64,000 nt of DNA from Mactromeris polynyma (Eukaryota > Mollusca > Bivalvia > Venerida > Mactridae): assembly GCA_032209605.1 (NCBI GenBank), contig JASFXZ010000009.1, positions 14,061,553-14,125,552 on the forward strand. The letters run 5' to 3'. The position numbers were made by a program, and so were the translations under genes. This document shows, one piece after another, positions 1-10,080 of this stretch. A model generated the notes under the pieces. It was given only the letters and a program-made list of their open reading frames with translations, was not told where the DNA came from and did no database searches. Within the stretch, counting starts at the first letter, position 1. The number at the start of each line of letters is the position of its first letter.

Positions 1-159
1 ACATTGTGTATAGTGTATTTCAAGATTTATCCAGTTGGTAGTTTTGTTAGTCATCACGACGGGGAATTGTGCAATACGTAATGATGAAACATATTGAAAC
101 AGACTATACTGTGTCTATGAATAATCACACTACGGAGTTATGTTTATCCAGTCTCCTAC

Positions 160-345
160 GCAGTGATCTCCCCTTACAGGTCTCGGCTTTTCTGTAGTAT
201 AGCATAATTGAATGACCGGCAGTCGTAAGATTAAGGCATTGTTTATGTTGTACAACAAAATTTAGTCTTTAGATTGCACTAAATTTGCATATTTCATGTT
301 GCGCCGACCATCTTTTTTAAGATAGTTCTTGTTTTAGATAAACAC
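160..345. repeat. Dispersed repeat R1, copy 1
   Basis: The stretch around 234-340 (core 'ttatgttgtacaacaaa' and 'gccgaccatcttttttaaga', followed by 'tagttcttgtt') is closely matched at 60990-61125 in the same order and orientation. The second copy lacks about 30 bases in the middle. A weaker match begins near 'gaatgaccggcag'. No terminal inverted repeats, tail or coding capacity are visible, so the class is unknown. Two copies at opposite ends of the window show that it is interspersed. Confidence 0.6.
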
Positions 346-1300
346 TGTACATAATATCTTGCACCGTCATGCGCCTGTACGTGTTTACGCCAGAGGGTGT
401 CAGTACAGTATTGGACGAAGAAGACGAAGAATATGTTTCAAACAATTTTACAGATCATAAATAACCACATGTTGTTTTATATGATCCATAGTATCTGTAT
501 TATTGGAAATTAACCAGTGAATGATACATACCGTGGCCAAAATGTCCCGCTGTAGAATTATAATGACTACTATACACACCCCAATTCCATCAATTATCTT
601 GTTGCTGCACAATCGATCATTCTATGACATGCAAAAATACAGACGCGCTAGGTATAATCTACTAAAGCTTTCAAACTGATCGATTAAACATCAATTGTGA
701 CTACGTTTTGCATAAAATGCATTTACTCTGATTACATACTGAACAAATCTCCTGACGCTCACTTGTTCATTATAGTTCACGCCTCTTCCTGTGTCTTACA
801 TCCAATGAGCATCCAGAATTTTTCAAATATTTGGCCAACTGGTCCATTTATTATGGCATTTCACACAATATCTATTAAGTGATTTCATTAAGTAAATCTG
901 GTAAGTGTTCAATATGGAGTTAACTATAAGCCGGTTATAACTCACATATTAGAATTATAAACAAATTATACTTGGAAATATTGTTGTTAAGTAATGACCT
1001 TGTTTGTTCTGTAAGGACATGCTGACTCTCCCTTGCACTTAATTTGCTTATAATTCCAATACATGAGCTATAACTTATACATATTGAATAACCCCTTTGT
1101 TGTGCATTGTATTAAATGTGTCAATATTTTACCCAAGTGCATTGGAATTAAAATACAAAGATGTTATGTAATGACATGAATTCTTTAAATTCCGGTCTAC
1201 TGACTCCATGGGTGAGCCATATCAGGTGACTCGCACGTGCGCCTCTACTCCGGAAGGGTATAGATATTTCCCTTTAATCCTGCGGTACAAACAACAATAT
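346..1300. other. Unassigned AT-rich DNA
   Basis: I see no supported gene, repeat or RNA here. The small open frame at 697-882 starts with GTG, has no recognisable domain and no codon bias that stands out, and is best ignored. Confidence 0.5.
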
Positions 1301-1344
1301 GTACCGTTAACTTCGTGCTCGATTCTCAATGAAAACAAAGACCT

Positions 1345-1720
1345 ACCTTGCGTTCAGTAAAGGCAAACAGTCGCAAACGTTACGAAACAGCGCGCGAGAT
1401 TTGCTATTGACAGGTGTGTAGGCGAAACATCGTTCACGACCGTTCGCTAACGCAACTCGGACGTAGCACCCTAATTTGTGAGCCGAACACTGCGTTCAAA
1501 TACGGTTAACAGTCGCTCACGCTTTGTTTTGTATCCCTGGCCCACCGTTGCACGTTGACTGCACACGGGGAACCAAATAGCAAAACGAACGCAGGGCTGG
1601 TTCCCTTCCTTTACTGTTTTTGAGGCAGGGAACCGGAATAACAACGAGACGGTCAATACACTTGTTCGCGACGCGAACTTTGAGCGGCTTGCGTTAGCCG
1701 TAACTGAACATAAGGATGGT
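1345..1720. repeat. Dispersed fold-back-like repeat F, copy 1
   Basis: GC-richer than its surroundings. 1487-1600 aligns with 44625-44722: 'tgcgttca', a variant of 'tacggctaacagtcgc', then 'tgcacacggggaaccaaat' and 'gcagggctg'. Within this copy the motif 'gcgttcagt...aacagtcgc' occurs twice in direct orientation (near 1349 and 1489) and once inverted (1690-1715), which gives it an imperfect fold-back character. Probably a non-autonomous DNA element; the superfamily cannot be told. Open frames across it on the minus strand look incidental. Confidence 0.5.
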
Positions 1721-1749
1721 TTAACGTCTGACTGAAATGCAATGGTCTA

Positions 1750-2170
1750 AATTTAGAATATGATTGTTCGCGGGTAAAAAAACACTACGTGATTTCCGGA
1801 TTTCGTCCTACACAGATACGGTCAAATGTAACACTAGGCAGCGAGATGTAACCAGGACAAGAAGTACTGGGCTTTTGGGATTTTACCCTAGCAATGTCAA
1901 TAAATGGTATCCGAAATGCACTAACATATTTCTGGATATGGTTCGGTATGGAGTGAGATGCCTTCGGCCCATACATTCCCTATTGACGAGGAACATAACA
2001 CACGCCGATTTTCAACTCTTAAGTCGCGACTTAACCTCCTAGGTAAGCCATGTCGAATATATTTACAACGGCTTATCCTGCATGTGGATAGCGGGGCAAG
2101 AGAAAAGTTTAAGCTTCGTTTGGGTTTCAACTTTAAGCGCAAAAAAGCGACTCAGATTATTGTAAAGATT
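1750..2170. other. GC-richer unassigned segment with overlapping short open frames
   Basis: Short open frames overlap on both strands (for example 1764-2042 plus and 1921-2142 minus). None shows a recognisable domain. Composition is less AT-rich than the flanks, and a 14-base string 'accaggacaagaag' near 1852 also lies just upstream of repeat F copy 2 near 44577. This suggests that the segment is part of, or adjacent to, the same mobile family rather than a gene. Confidence 0.3.
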
Positions 2171-4040
2171 TAAATGAAACCATTTTGTATAGTGAACACA
2201 ACAGCTCGGAGTAAAAAAGTATGAATGCATTAGTTGATTTACAAGTCAATATAATGCCCGGTTATATTTCATTTTCTTGCGTTGGTCGGTGACAAAAATG
2301 CTAATTTTCACTTAATGTTAGTTGTGGCCACATGCCACACAGCTCGCACAACGGAAGAGGTAGTATGGCAATATTTGCATATTGCCGCTTGGTCCTGAAA
2401 TGATAAAATGTCGACATTATATCCATGACAATTCATTTACTATCGCCAGGCAATCCATGACAATAGAGAAATAATCCATGACATTGTTATAAGCGTTTAA
2501 TACACAATTTTCGTCAGAACGGTAAAAATATACTTCATCGAATGTGCGTTGTGCATGGTGAGATCGAAATGTTACACCATATGCGCGTGAAATATGTCAT
2601 TTATCGCTTTATCAGAGGTTTGCTTCGCAAAAAAGAATTGCATGTTTTTGCATTTTCATCCGTATTTATCAAAATATATTATCATAGTGCTTTTGCATGA
2701 AAGTTTAATTCATTTTTACGACAAATGTGCAGTATTATAATGGTATTTTAGGACAGAAAGAATGAAACATACCATTTTTCTCTACCCAACTCGTCAATAA
2801 TCCATGACCCTATTGACACAAATGCTTGACACGCAGTCGACATCAATTAGACTTTGCATTGACTAAGCAGCAACCCCTTGACTTTGAGAATATGGACAAA
2901 CGCTTTCGTCAAAAAGACAGAATGGTCGAAAGTTTTATAATTCACGCCACCTCAACCACCGACGAATCAATGTTACGGTTATGCAGCTCTGATTTATACT
3001 GCTACACCACAGAGACAGTGGTGTAATAAATAAAGTAATATGTAAGCAATCATAACCGCAACGTCTTTATAACAGATATGTAGCCGATAAATCCTGATCT
3101 TCCTGCAATATAATGGTTGAGTCTGTTTTCAGTGGTCATGTTAACGCCGGCGCACTATAACTGGATTATTACATTTCAAAACAGAGGTGTATTGAAATAG
3201 TCGTATTTAAGTTTCCATGCGTTCGATTGATGAAAAGCTGCTATTGTGTTTTGACAGAAAAGCACACCAAAAAGCTGTTTTAGTTCTACACACAAGTTTA
3301 TTTCTTTTCTTTTTGAGTAAACACTACTGGCAACAATAGGCCGAAAGTGGGCGAAAATAATTTCCAATTCATTCCAATTGATACAAATTAAACAATGATA
3401 AAGGTAGATATTTCTCTTGCTTTTAAGCGATCATTGTGAATAGAGAAACTGTTAATCCGTTTACAGTTCTAAATTTATCCTAGTTTTGACCACGCCCTTT
3501 ACTGCAAATTTAACGCTATTACATCCGAATGCATTACATTATTGCCAGAATCTAGGAAAATGTCATCATTATATTGTTTTAATCAATGACTCAATGGTTT
3601 GCGGAAGGCTTTAAAAAATATCACATATTTTCTTTCAGACTTTAATAGAATGTTTACACCAAAGAATCAGCAGTTTTCTTATCTTATTCGCTATTTTATT
3701 ATTTTAGTAATTGATTTGTTTCATAAAGATCCTGATTGAATGCATGCTTCCTTGTTAGAAGTAAAGCGACCTATCTGAGATCATAAGCACACGACTTAAT
3801 AATTGAATTAAGACCAAGCTACTTGTGTTGTGGTTATTTTTCGAGCACGCGTCTATAAATATCTAAGCACCTGTTCTCATATGGCATGCAAATATGCAGT
3901 CTATTCAATTTCATGTTAATGTTTTCACACTGAGGAATAAGGTACTCACTAATTACGATAGGAGCTCGTTAATGAGGACTGTTCAGAAAGTTATTACAGG
4001 GTTAGCTACGATGCAAAGTTTCTACGTGAACTTTGATATT
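2171..4040. other. Unassigned AT-rich DNA
   Basis: No supported gene. The short string 'tccatgaca' recurs several times between 2420 and 2810, probably by chance or as remnants of an old duplication. Nothing else stands out. Confidence 0.5.
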
Positions 4041-4285
4041 TCCCATTTCGGCCTATTGTAACAGACTTTCTTGACTTGTTTGGTGATGTATTCCTTCCAT
4101 CCTTTAAACTGTTTTCCTTGTTGTCCCCCTAAATTAACAGAAGTTGTCACCATTCCTTGCACCCCTATTCCCATACATGTTGACCCTTGCACTTCCTCAG
4201 TGATTAATGTTTTGTAGATGTTTGTTTTCCCAGGGGAGGCATTGTTTTATGAATGTGGCGTTCCCTGTAACAACTTAATATATCT
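4040..4285 (+). repeat. Interspersed repeat family D, copy a
   Basis: One of at least eleven copies of a family of about 260-290 bp. In this orientation it begins near 'ttcggcctattgt' and runs through 'tgacttgt', 'cattccttgcacccctattc', 'ccatacatgttgaccctt', 'ttttgtagatgtttg', 'ggggaggcattgt', ending 'ggcgttccctgtaacaactt'. No terminal inverted repeats, protein or tRNA promoter boxes are evident; class unknown. It faces copy b tail-to-tail across about 70 bp. Confidence 0.75.
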
Positions 4286-4352
4286 TACAAATATAAAGAA
4301 TAATGTATAATACATATGCACATTTCTGTCATTCAAAGAAAGATAAAGATGA

Positions 4353-4487
4353 CACAGGGAACTTCGCATACACAAGACGATGCCTTCCCGCACATATCAC
4401 AGGGAACTTCGCATACACAAGACGATGCCTTCCAGCACATATCACAGGGAACTTCGCATACACAAGACGATGCCTTCCCGCACATAT
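4353..4487. repeat. 45-bp tandem repeat, three units
   Basis: 'cacagggaacttcgcataca' starts at 4353, 4398 and 4443, exactly 45 bases apart; the next partial unit starts at 4488. Only one substitution separates the units (cccg versus ccag), so the triplication looks recent. The unit corresponds to the conserved 3' tail of family D on the opposite strand. Confidence 0.9.
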
Positions 4488-4770
4488 CACAGGGAAAAAC
4501 CAGTCTACGAAACATTAGGGATAAATGATATGCCAGGGCAAATATCTAAGGAAATGGGGAAGTAAGGAATTGGTGCCGACTGTCAAAATAACCATTGCTC
4601 ATTTAAAAAAGGGGCAATGATTGAATGGATCGAATACACCACATGACAAACCAAGACATCCTGTGACCATGGGCCGAACACGAATATAAACTCGAAGAAC
4701 TGCACATGTGGAAAGGGGAACTTAACATTCATCTGATACATAAATAGAAACAATAACCATACAGGGATGT
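4353..4770 (-). repeat. Interspersed repeat family D, copy b, with expanded tail
   Basis: Reverse-oriented copy. Read on the minus strand it carries 'ttcggcccatggtcac', 'gtttgtcatgtggtgtattc', 'catttatccctaatgtttcg', then the family tail. The tail (the 'aggcat..cttgtgtatg' to 'ttccctgtg' segment) is present as three 45-bp units. The open frames at 4303-4528 on both strands only reflect this triplication. Confidence 0.75.
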
Positions 4771-4799
4771 ACAACCTTGAAACTGTCAGTAAATATACT

Positions 4800-4815
4800 G
4801 GGGGGGGGGGGGGGG
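4800..4815. repeat. Homopolymer G run
   Basis: Sixteen consecutive G on the plus strand. A run of this length is liable to slippage and to sequencing error, so its true length is uncertain. Confidence 0.9.
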
Positions 4816-4910
4816 TAAATAGATTTAACAGCTAGCTAACTAACCTCACACTTAACCGCTATATTTCCAACATATACACATACATTGATTAAATAGACAG
4901 TAACAAATCC

Positions 4911-5560
4911 TTAGAATACAACCTACATTTTCAGCCAATGAAATGACAGAACGGCTCCCGTTAAGTACTACGCTTATTCATTAAGAATTTCGACTTTTCG
5001 CGGGCATTTTAAGCTCCGCCTACTGCGAAGAGCGTTACCATATTTGGAAACTTACTATTCTTGTCCGTTATAGTTTTTACCCTTTCACACCACGTGATCG
5101 TTTTTACACTGTTTTGTTTATGTTTCGTCAAAACAAGAGCGCCACGCTCGTTTATATTTATCGACAAAGGGGCTAAACACAATTATTAAAGTTAGTTATT
5201 GGCCTTGTTGTTTGCTGGCACCAAGTCTATGACAATACTGTATAGTGTCACCTGCATGTACTTTATCGTTTTTTTATCTGTTTTGGCCATTGATCGTTTT
5301 GATTTTTGTGCCACTTAGCAAAATCTTAATTTGACTTTTTGGCTACGCACTTTGCTTATACGTTTATAGGCTGTTCTGAAACCCCAATTTAAACAACTTT
5401 ATTTTTCCAATAAAGTAAAAAACCAAAAGAACATGAACTTTAATTTCAAATGCATGTAAATCAATGGTACATCCATTTTGAAACGCTTACAAACAAGTGT
5501 GTGACGCTAAAATCGCTGAAATTTGAATGCGTATCGGCCAATCAAAATGTAGGTTACATT
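4911..5560 (+). mobile_element. MITE family U, copy U1 (longest)
   Basis: Starts 'ttagaatacaacctacattt' and ends 'aaaatgtaggttacattct', which are inverted with respect to each other. Shared internal landmarks are 'ttcattaagaatttcgactt', 'ttcgcgggcattttaagctc' and 'cttgtccgttatag'. U1 has about 430 bp (roughly 5086-5512) that the later copies lack; they jump from the 'gttatag' block straight to 'gaaatttgcatgcg'. Either U1 carries an insertion or U2-U4 are internal-deletion derivatives. No open frame for a transposase is present. Confidence 0.65.
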
Positions 5561-5683
5561 CTATGTCAGTTAGTAGATATTAAGTAAAATCTTATTGGTT
5601 AAGAAGAGGGCTCGCTCGCTACGCTCGCCCCGCCCCTTCTTAATCAATAAGATTTTACTTAATATCTACTAACTATTACTTAG
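5561..5683. mobile_element. Palindromic MITE family H, copy H1
   Basis: Near-perfect hairpin element of about 120 bp. The left arm contains 'ttagtagatattaagtaaaa' and 'tcttattggttaagaag'. The right arm mirrors it with 'cttcttaatcaataaga' and 'ttttacttaatatctactaa'. The loop is strikingly GC-rich ('ggctcgctcgctacgctcgc') in otherwise AT-rich DNA. The flanking U ends extend the palindrome, so arms of 80-90 bp could form. Confidence 0.75.
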
Positions 5684-5911
5684 AATGCAACCTACATTTT
5701 CAGCCAATGAAATGACAGAACGGCTCCCGTTAAGTACTACGCTTATTCATTAAGAATTTCGACTTTTCGCGGGCTTTTTAAGCTCCGCCTACTGCGAATC
5801 TGTGTGAGCGTTATTATATTTGGAAATTTACTATTCTTGTCCGTTATAGCTTTTATTTGAAATTTGCATGCGTATCGGCCAATCAAAATGTAGGTTACAT
5901 TCTAAGTCAGT
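5682..5911 (+). mobile_element. MITE family U, copy U2 (short form)
   Basis: About 230 bp. Ends 'agaatgcaacctacatttt' and 'aaaatgtaggttacatt' form terminal inverted repeats of roughly 25 bp. It is flanked on both sides by H hairpins (H1 and H2). Interior identical in layout to U3 and U4. Confidence 0.7.
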
Positions 5912-6024
5912 TAGTAGGTATTAAGTAAACTCTTACTGGTTAAGAAGAGGGCTCGCTCGCTACGCTCACTCCGCCCCTTCTTAATCAATAAGATTTTACT
6001 TAAAATCTACTGACTGTTACTTAG
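5912..6024. mobile_element. Palindromic MITE family H, copy H2
   Basis: Begins 'ctaagtcagttagtag' and ends 'ctgttacttag'. Arms and GC-rich loop are as in H1, with a few substitutions ('ctcact' for 'ctcgcc' in the loop side). It sits exactly between U2 and U3. Confidence 0.75.
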
Positions 6025-6242
6025 AATGCAACCTACATTTTCAGCCAATGAAATGACAGAACGGCTTCCGTTAAGTACTACGCTTATTCATTAAGAATTT
6101 CGACTTTTCGCGGGCTTTTTAAGCTCCGCCTACTGCGAATCTGTGTGAGCGTTATTATATTTGGAAATTTAGTATTCTTGTCCGTTATAGCTTTTATTTG
6201 AAATTTGCATGCGTATCGGCCAATCAAAATGTATGTTACATT
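6023..6242 (+). mobile_element. MITE family U, copy U3
   Basis: Short form like U2. Its right end 'aatgtatgttacatt' abuts U4 directly with no H element between, giving what looks like an unoccupied H site. Confidence 0.7.
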
Positions 6243-6468
6243 AGAATGCAACCTACATTTTCAGCCAATGAAATGACAGAACGGCTCCCGTTAAGTACTA
6301 GATCTACGCTTATTCTTTAAGAATTTCGACTTTTCGCGGGCTTTTTAAGCTCCGCCTACTGCGAATCTGTGTGAGCGTTATTATAATTGGAAATTTACTA
6401 TTCTTGTCCGTTGTAGCTTTTATTTGAAATTTGCATGCGTCTCGGCCAATCAAAATGTAGGTTACATT
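6243..6468 (+). mobile_element. MITE family U, copy U4
   Basis: Short form with a small insertion ('ctagatctacg' against 'ctacg' elsewhere). Its right end is followed by two H elements in tandem. Confidence 0.7.
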
Positions 6469-6589
6469 CTAAGTCAGTTAGTAGATATTAAGTAAAATCT
6501 TATTGGTTAAGAAGAGGGCTCGCTCGCTACGCTCACTCCGCCCCTTCTTAATCAATAAGATTTTACTTAAAATCTACTAACTATTACTT
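6469..6589. mobile_element. Palindromic MITE family H, copy H3
   Basis: Starts 'ctaagtcagttagtaga' and ends 'ctattactt'. Same arms and GC-rich loop as H1. The following base begins H4, with no spacer. Confidence 0.75.
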
Positions 6590-6712
6590 CTAAGTCAGTT
6601 AGTAGATATTAAGTAAAATATTATTGGTTAAGAAGAGGGCTCGCTCGCTACGCTCGCTCCGCCCCTTCTTAATCAATAAGATTTTACTTAAAATCTACTA
6701 ACTATTACTTAG
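6590..6712. mobile_element. Palindromic MITE family H, copy H4
   Basis: Immediately adjacent to H3; begins 'ctaagtcagttagtaga', ends 'ctattacttag'. One arm change ('aaaatattattgg') distinguishes it. This is the last member of the cluster. Confidence 0.75.
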
Positions 6713-6725
6713 CGGAGTTTAATGA

Positions 6726-6820
6726 CATGACGTGATAACTCTCTGACGTCAGCTTCCAGACTGTGCCATGACGTGATTACTCTCTGACGTCAGCTTCCAG
6801 ACTGTGCCATGACGTAATTA
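6726..6820 (+). repeat. 41-bp tandem duplication containing CRE palindromes
   Basis: 'catgacgtga' starts at 6726 and 6767 and a partial third ('catgacgtaa') at 6808, so the period is 41 bp. Each full unit contains 'tgacgtca', the palindromic cAMP-response element sequence, and also 'atgacgt' at its start. Whether it is regulatory is unknown; no gene is evident nearby. Confidence 0.8.
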
Positions 6821-6829
6821 CACATAGTT

Positions 6830-7540
6830 TCAAACGGGTGATGCACTTGTAAATATGATCATGTGTTATTCTTATTTGAAGCAAGCATATCATTTATGTC
6901 AATTTTATATAAGTATGATCTACTCAGTAACTTTTCAGTAGAGTTCATAATTGTCTTAAAACTGTCTGAACAACCCTTGCATTTCCTAATAATTACTGTT
7001 ATAAATCTTAATTACCGTACCTGAATGAATGTATTGTATGCCAGTTAGCATTTTTTTTAACCTGCTGCATCCTGTAAGTGAAACAATTCTTCAAAACATA
7101 TTCAGACAAACATAAAGATACGACCTGACATTACAAAAACGATACTTCGGCGTTTATCAGCAATGTGATATTTAAGCCGCGTGGTTTCACCATATGTGAC
7201 AAATAACAGGCTTGCCGTCACGTGATATAACGGTATAGGCATTTACTTCAAATTCATAAAACAGACAGTTCAATCATATTTTATTGTTATCAAATGTATT
7301 TTCTATATATTGAAGTAGTGAGATACGTTGTTTGTAACTCGTAAGTATATGTTTTGGGAATTTCAGATTCTATCATAAATTTAGTCAGTTCGTGTTGTTG
7401 CAAAGCTATGGAATGTTTTGGGACATAACAAAACTTCTTAAATCTACATTTACTCGTTCTATATCAAACTAAATATCATTTACATTCACGCGAATTCAAT
7501 ACGTTTGGTATAGTATTAATGTTTTGTTTCCTAAACCTGT
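6830..7540. other. Unassigned AT-rich DNA
   Basis: No supported feature seen on either strand. Confidence 0.5.
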
Positions 7541-7544
7541 CCCC

Positions 7545-7630
7545 CGACAGCTCGAGGGATCGAACCCCTTATTGGGTACGATTGAACCACTATCTTCACT
7601 ATTACTGCGGGTCCTGGTAACTAAATCAGG
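7545..7630 (-). repeat. Possible tRNA-derived SINE remnant
   Basis: On the minus strand the segment reads 'aaggggttcgatccctcgag', which contains a good pol III B-box (GGTTCGATCCC). The A-box side is degenerate and no SINE body is recognisable, so this is a fragment at best. Confidence 0.3.
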
Positions 7631-7801
7631 AAGTCATAGAGAGTGTTTAGTTTAAGTCGTAATGAATTGTTACACAATCGATGTAAAATGAATAAGTCAA
7701 ACTTAAGTAATTTTAACATTAGTTGACTTGTTTGATATGAGTTTTACGACCAACTAACAATGTTTGATGCAGAGTCTACTTGAAGCCAGAATAGGGATGC
7801 C

Positions 7802-8534
7802 TAATTGTGATAGCGCGTTGTAAACACGTTCCTAGATACATGCAGCCAATCTAGTGCTGCACACTGCGATAGATCGTTGTAAACACGTTCCACGATACTT
7901 GTAGCCAGTCTAGTGCTGTCAAACTGTGATAGATCGTTGTAAACACGTTCCACGATACTTGTAGCCACTCTAGTGCTGTCAAAAGGTGATAGCGCGTTGT
8001 AAACACGTTCCACGATACTTGTATTCAATCTAGTGCTGTACACTGTGATAGCGCGTTGTAAAGACGTCTCATGACACTTGTAGCCAATCTAGTGCTGCTG
8101 ACTGTGATAGCGCGTTGTAAACACGTTCCACGATACTTGTAGCCAGTCTAGTGCAGTCAAACTGTGATTGCTCGTTGTAAACACGTTCCACGATACTTGT
8201 AGCCAGTCTAGTGCTGCTGACTGTGATAGCGCGTTGTAAACACGTTCCACGATACTTGTAGCCAATCTAGTGCTGCTGACTGTGATAGCGCGTTGTAAAC
8301 ACGTTCCACGATAGCCAGTCTAGTGCAGTCAAAATGTGTAAACACGCTCCACGATACTTGTAGTCAGTCTAGTGCTGCACACTGTGATTGCACAGTGTAA
8401 ACACGTTCCACGATAATTATAGCCAATCTAGTGCTGCACACTGTGATAGCCCGTTGTAAACACGTTCCTCGTTACTTGTAGCCAATCAAGTGCTGCACAC
8501 TGTGATAGCGCGTTGTAAACACGTTCCACGATAC
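7802..8534. repeat. Minisatellite, about 60-bp unit, about 13 copies
   Basis: Units are marked by 'gcgttgtaaacacgttccac', 'gatacttgtagccaatctag' and 'tgctgcacactgtgatag'. Unit starts recur every 59-60 bp from about 7802 to 8534. One unit near 8310-8370 is shortened, and one has 'aagacgtctcatgac' in place of 'aacacgttccacgat'. Divergence between units is modest. Most units contain 'tgtaaaca' (forkhead-type core) and many 'ccaat'. The minus-strand open frames at 7801-8043 and 8428-8697 are shadows of the repeat. Confidence 0.9.
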
Positions 8535-8539
8535 CGCAC

Positions 8540-8695
8540 ACAATGATACTAAACCTGCCCCAGACCACAATTCCAGTACTTCTCTCATGAGTCCGAGCGT
8601 AGAAATGAAAGCCATAAATATCGTTTAAAGACATGTCGCTGTGGCGGATCGAACACCTGACCTCACAGTCTGAGAAACATATAAAACTGCTAAAC
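8540..8695 (-). repeat. Possible SINE fragment
   Basis: On the minus strand 'aggtcaggtgttcgatccgc' resembles the pol III B-box region of a tRNA-derived SINE head, followed by about 100 bp of sequence not matched elsewhere in the window. Weak; no tail is seen. Confidence 0.3.
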
Positions 8696-8699
8696 ATTA

Positions 8700-9600
8700 T
8701 CTTAATATGTTATGTGATATCATTTTATAATGCATAATCTAGTGTCACAGATAAATGTACGTTTTGAAATAAACATATTGATAATGTTTGTAGATGATAT
8801 GTTGCAGTTCAAAATTCAAAAGTTTGTTTTGTACACATGATTGGTGAAGTATGTGCTCCGTAGTTTAAGTTGTGCATATTGCATCCAGTAAGTAGACACT
8901 GGGCAGATACAAACGAATTTGTCTCGCTAAGACAAAAAGTGGTAATTGCCATGAATAGTGACATGAAACTTTGAAAAAAAAACCACTATGTAATATCAAA
9001 CAGATTTCATACATCAAATATTTTAGTCTGTGAAAGTTGTATTACCTTGCAATGTTTGCTCTTTGCCATAGTTACCCACGACGTTCAGTGGGGCGCGTCA
9101 ATGTGTTTTATAACATCTTAAACAAGAAGGGAGACAGAAAGGGATATGAGTTGATTACAAAATCAGGAGAGACAATACACAAATATAAATATGGGTTAAA
9201 CAAATGTACATACTCGAAAAGGATAGAGAAAAACACGCCATCGAGATGGTTATACCTTGTTTACGGGTGACCAAACCTCACATTTATCCTACGGTCACGA
9301 AGAGAAACACACAATGAAAATGGACAGCTTCCCAAGTTAAGAGACAGAAAACTCAGGATTGGGCATGTAAAATACAGATAAATGAAAAAATATACCCGTG
9401 AAGCCTTTCCGAAATGTTATCGGTGACGTATCAGAAGAGAAGTCGTTAAGGGTACGACAAGATACAAACATTAGGCTCATTTCTACCGTGTCCGGGTTTG
9501 AGAGGAATTGTCACCATATTAGCAGTATAACACCCGTCGACACACAAGGGACATCAGTTATAGCCTGGCTACTGAAAGAAATAACTGTTACTGTCTGGGG
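8700..9600. other. Unassigned AT-rich DNA
   Basis: Two short plus-strand open frames (9037-9270 and 9398-9631) have no recognisable domain. The first is Lys/Tyr-rich and could be a decayed coding remnant. No gene is supported. Confidence 0.4.
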
Positions 9601-9602
9601 AG

Positions 9603-10080
9603 TTCAGCACAAAATACAGCCCATTGATTGAAAGCAAGCCAATTACATAACATCGCACAGATTAATTAAATTTGTCATTTCCGATTGTGATCGCCGTTTG
9701 CCTGGATAACGGCTTGGCATCTACTTCTCATAGACATAATGAATCTACAAAAACAACTCTTGGAAATATTTTACACTTCTGTTAATATCATTTGGGGCCT
9801 GTTCTGCAGTGGATCAATTCATCGAAAGATTTTGACTGGCAAACATTACACAGTCAAACGGCGATCTCACTTGATAATGACCGATTGAGTTAATATGTGA
9901 CTTTTTTGTGTGGTGGTGTTAATTGGCTTGATTTCAATTAACTCGCTATAGTTTGTTCTGAAAATTAGTAGGAACATCACAGACATATTGAACTTTCTGT
10001 GTCTTAAATTTCTACTTGATTATTCATATTTACTTGCAATATCATAAACATGTTATCATGTTATCGGAGTACTTATGTTA
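9603..10080 (-). mobile_element. Long-arm fold-back element, copy A
   Basis: Reverse-oriented copy of the element at 15157-15706. The outer arm 'aattggcttgatttcaatta' to 'tatcggagtacttatgttaa' (9930-10080) and the inner blocks 'gaaagattttgactggcaaa' and 'cctggataacggcttggcat' match the other copy in opposite orientation. The left arm starts only at 'ttcagcacaaaat', so the outer 120 bp or so of one arm are lost. No coding capacity; presumably a non-autonomous DNA transposon. Confidence 0.7.

Noticed and set aside
7802..8534. CRISPR array
   Set aside because: Contiguous repeats without unique spacers, in clearly eukaryotic DNA; no cas genes.
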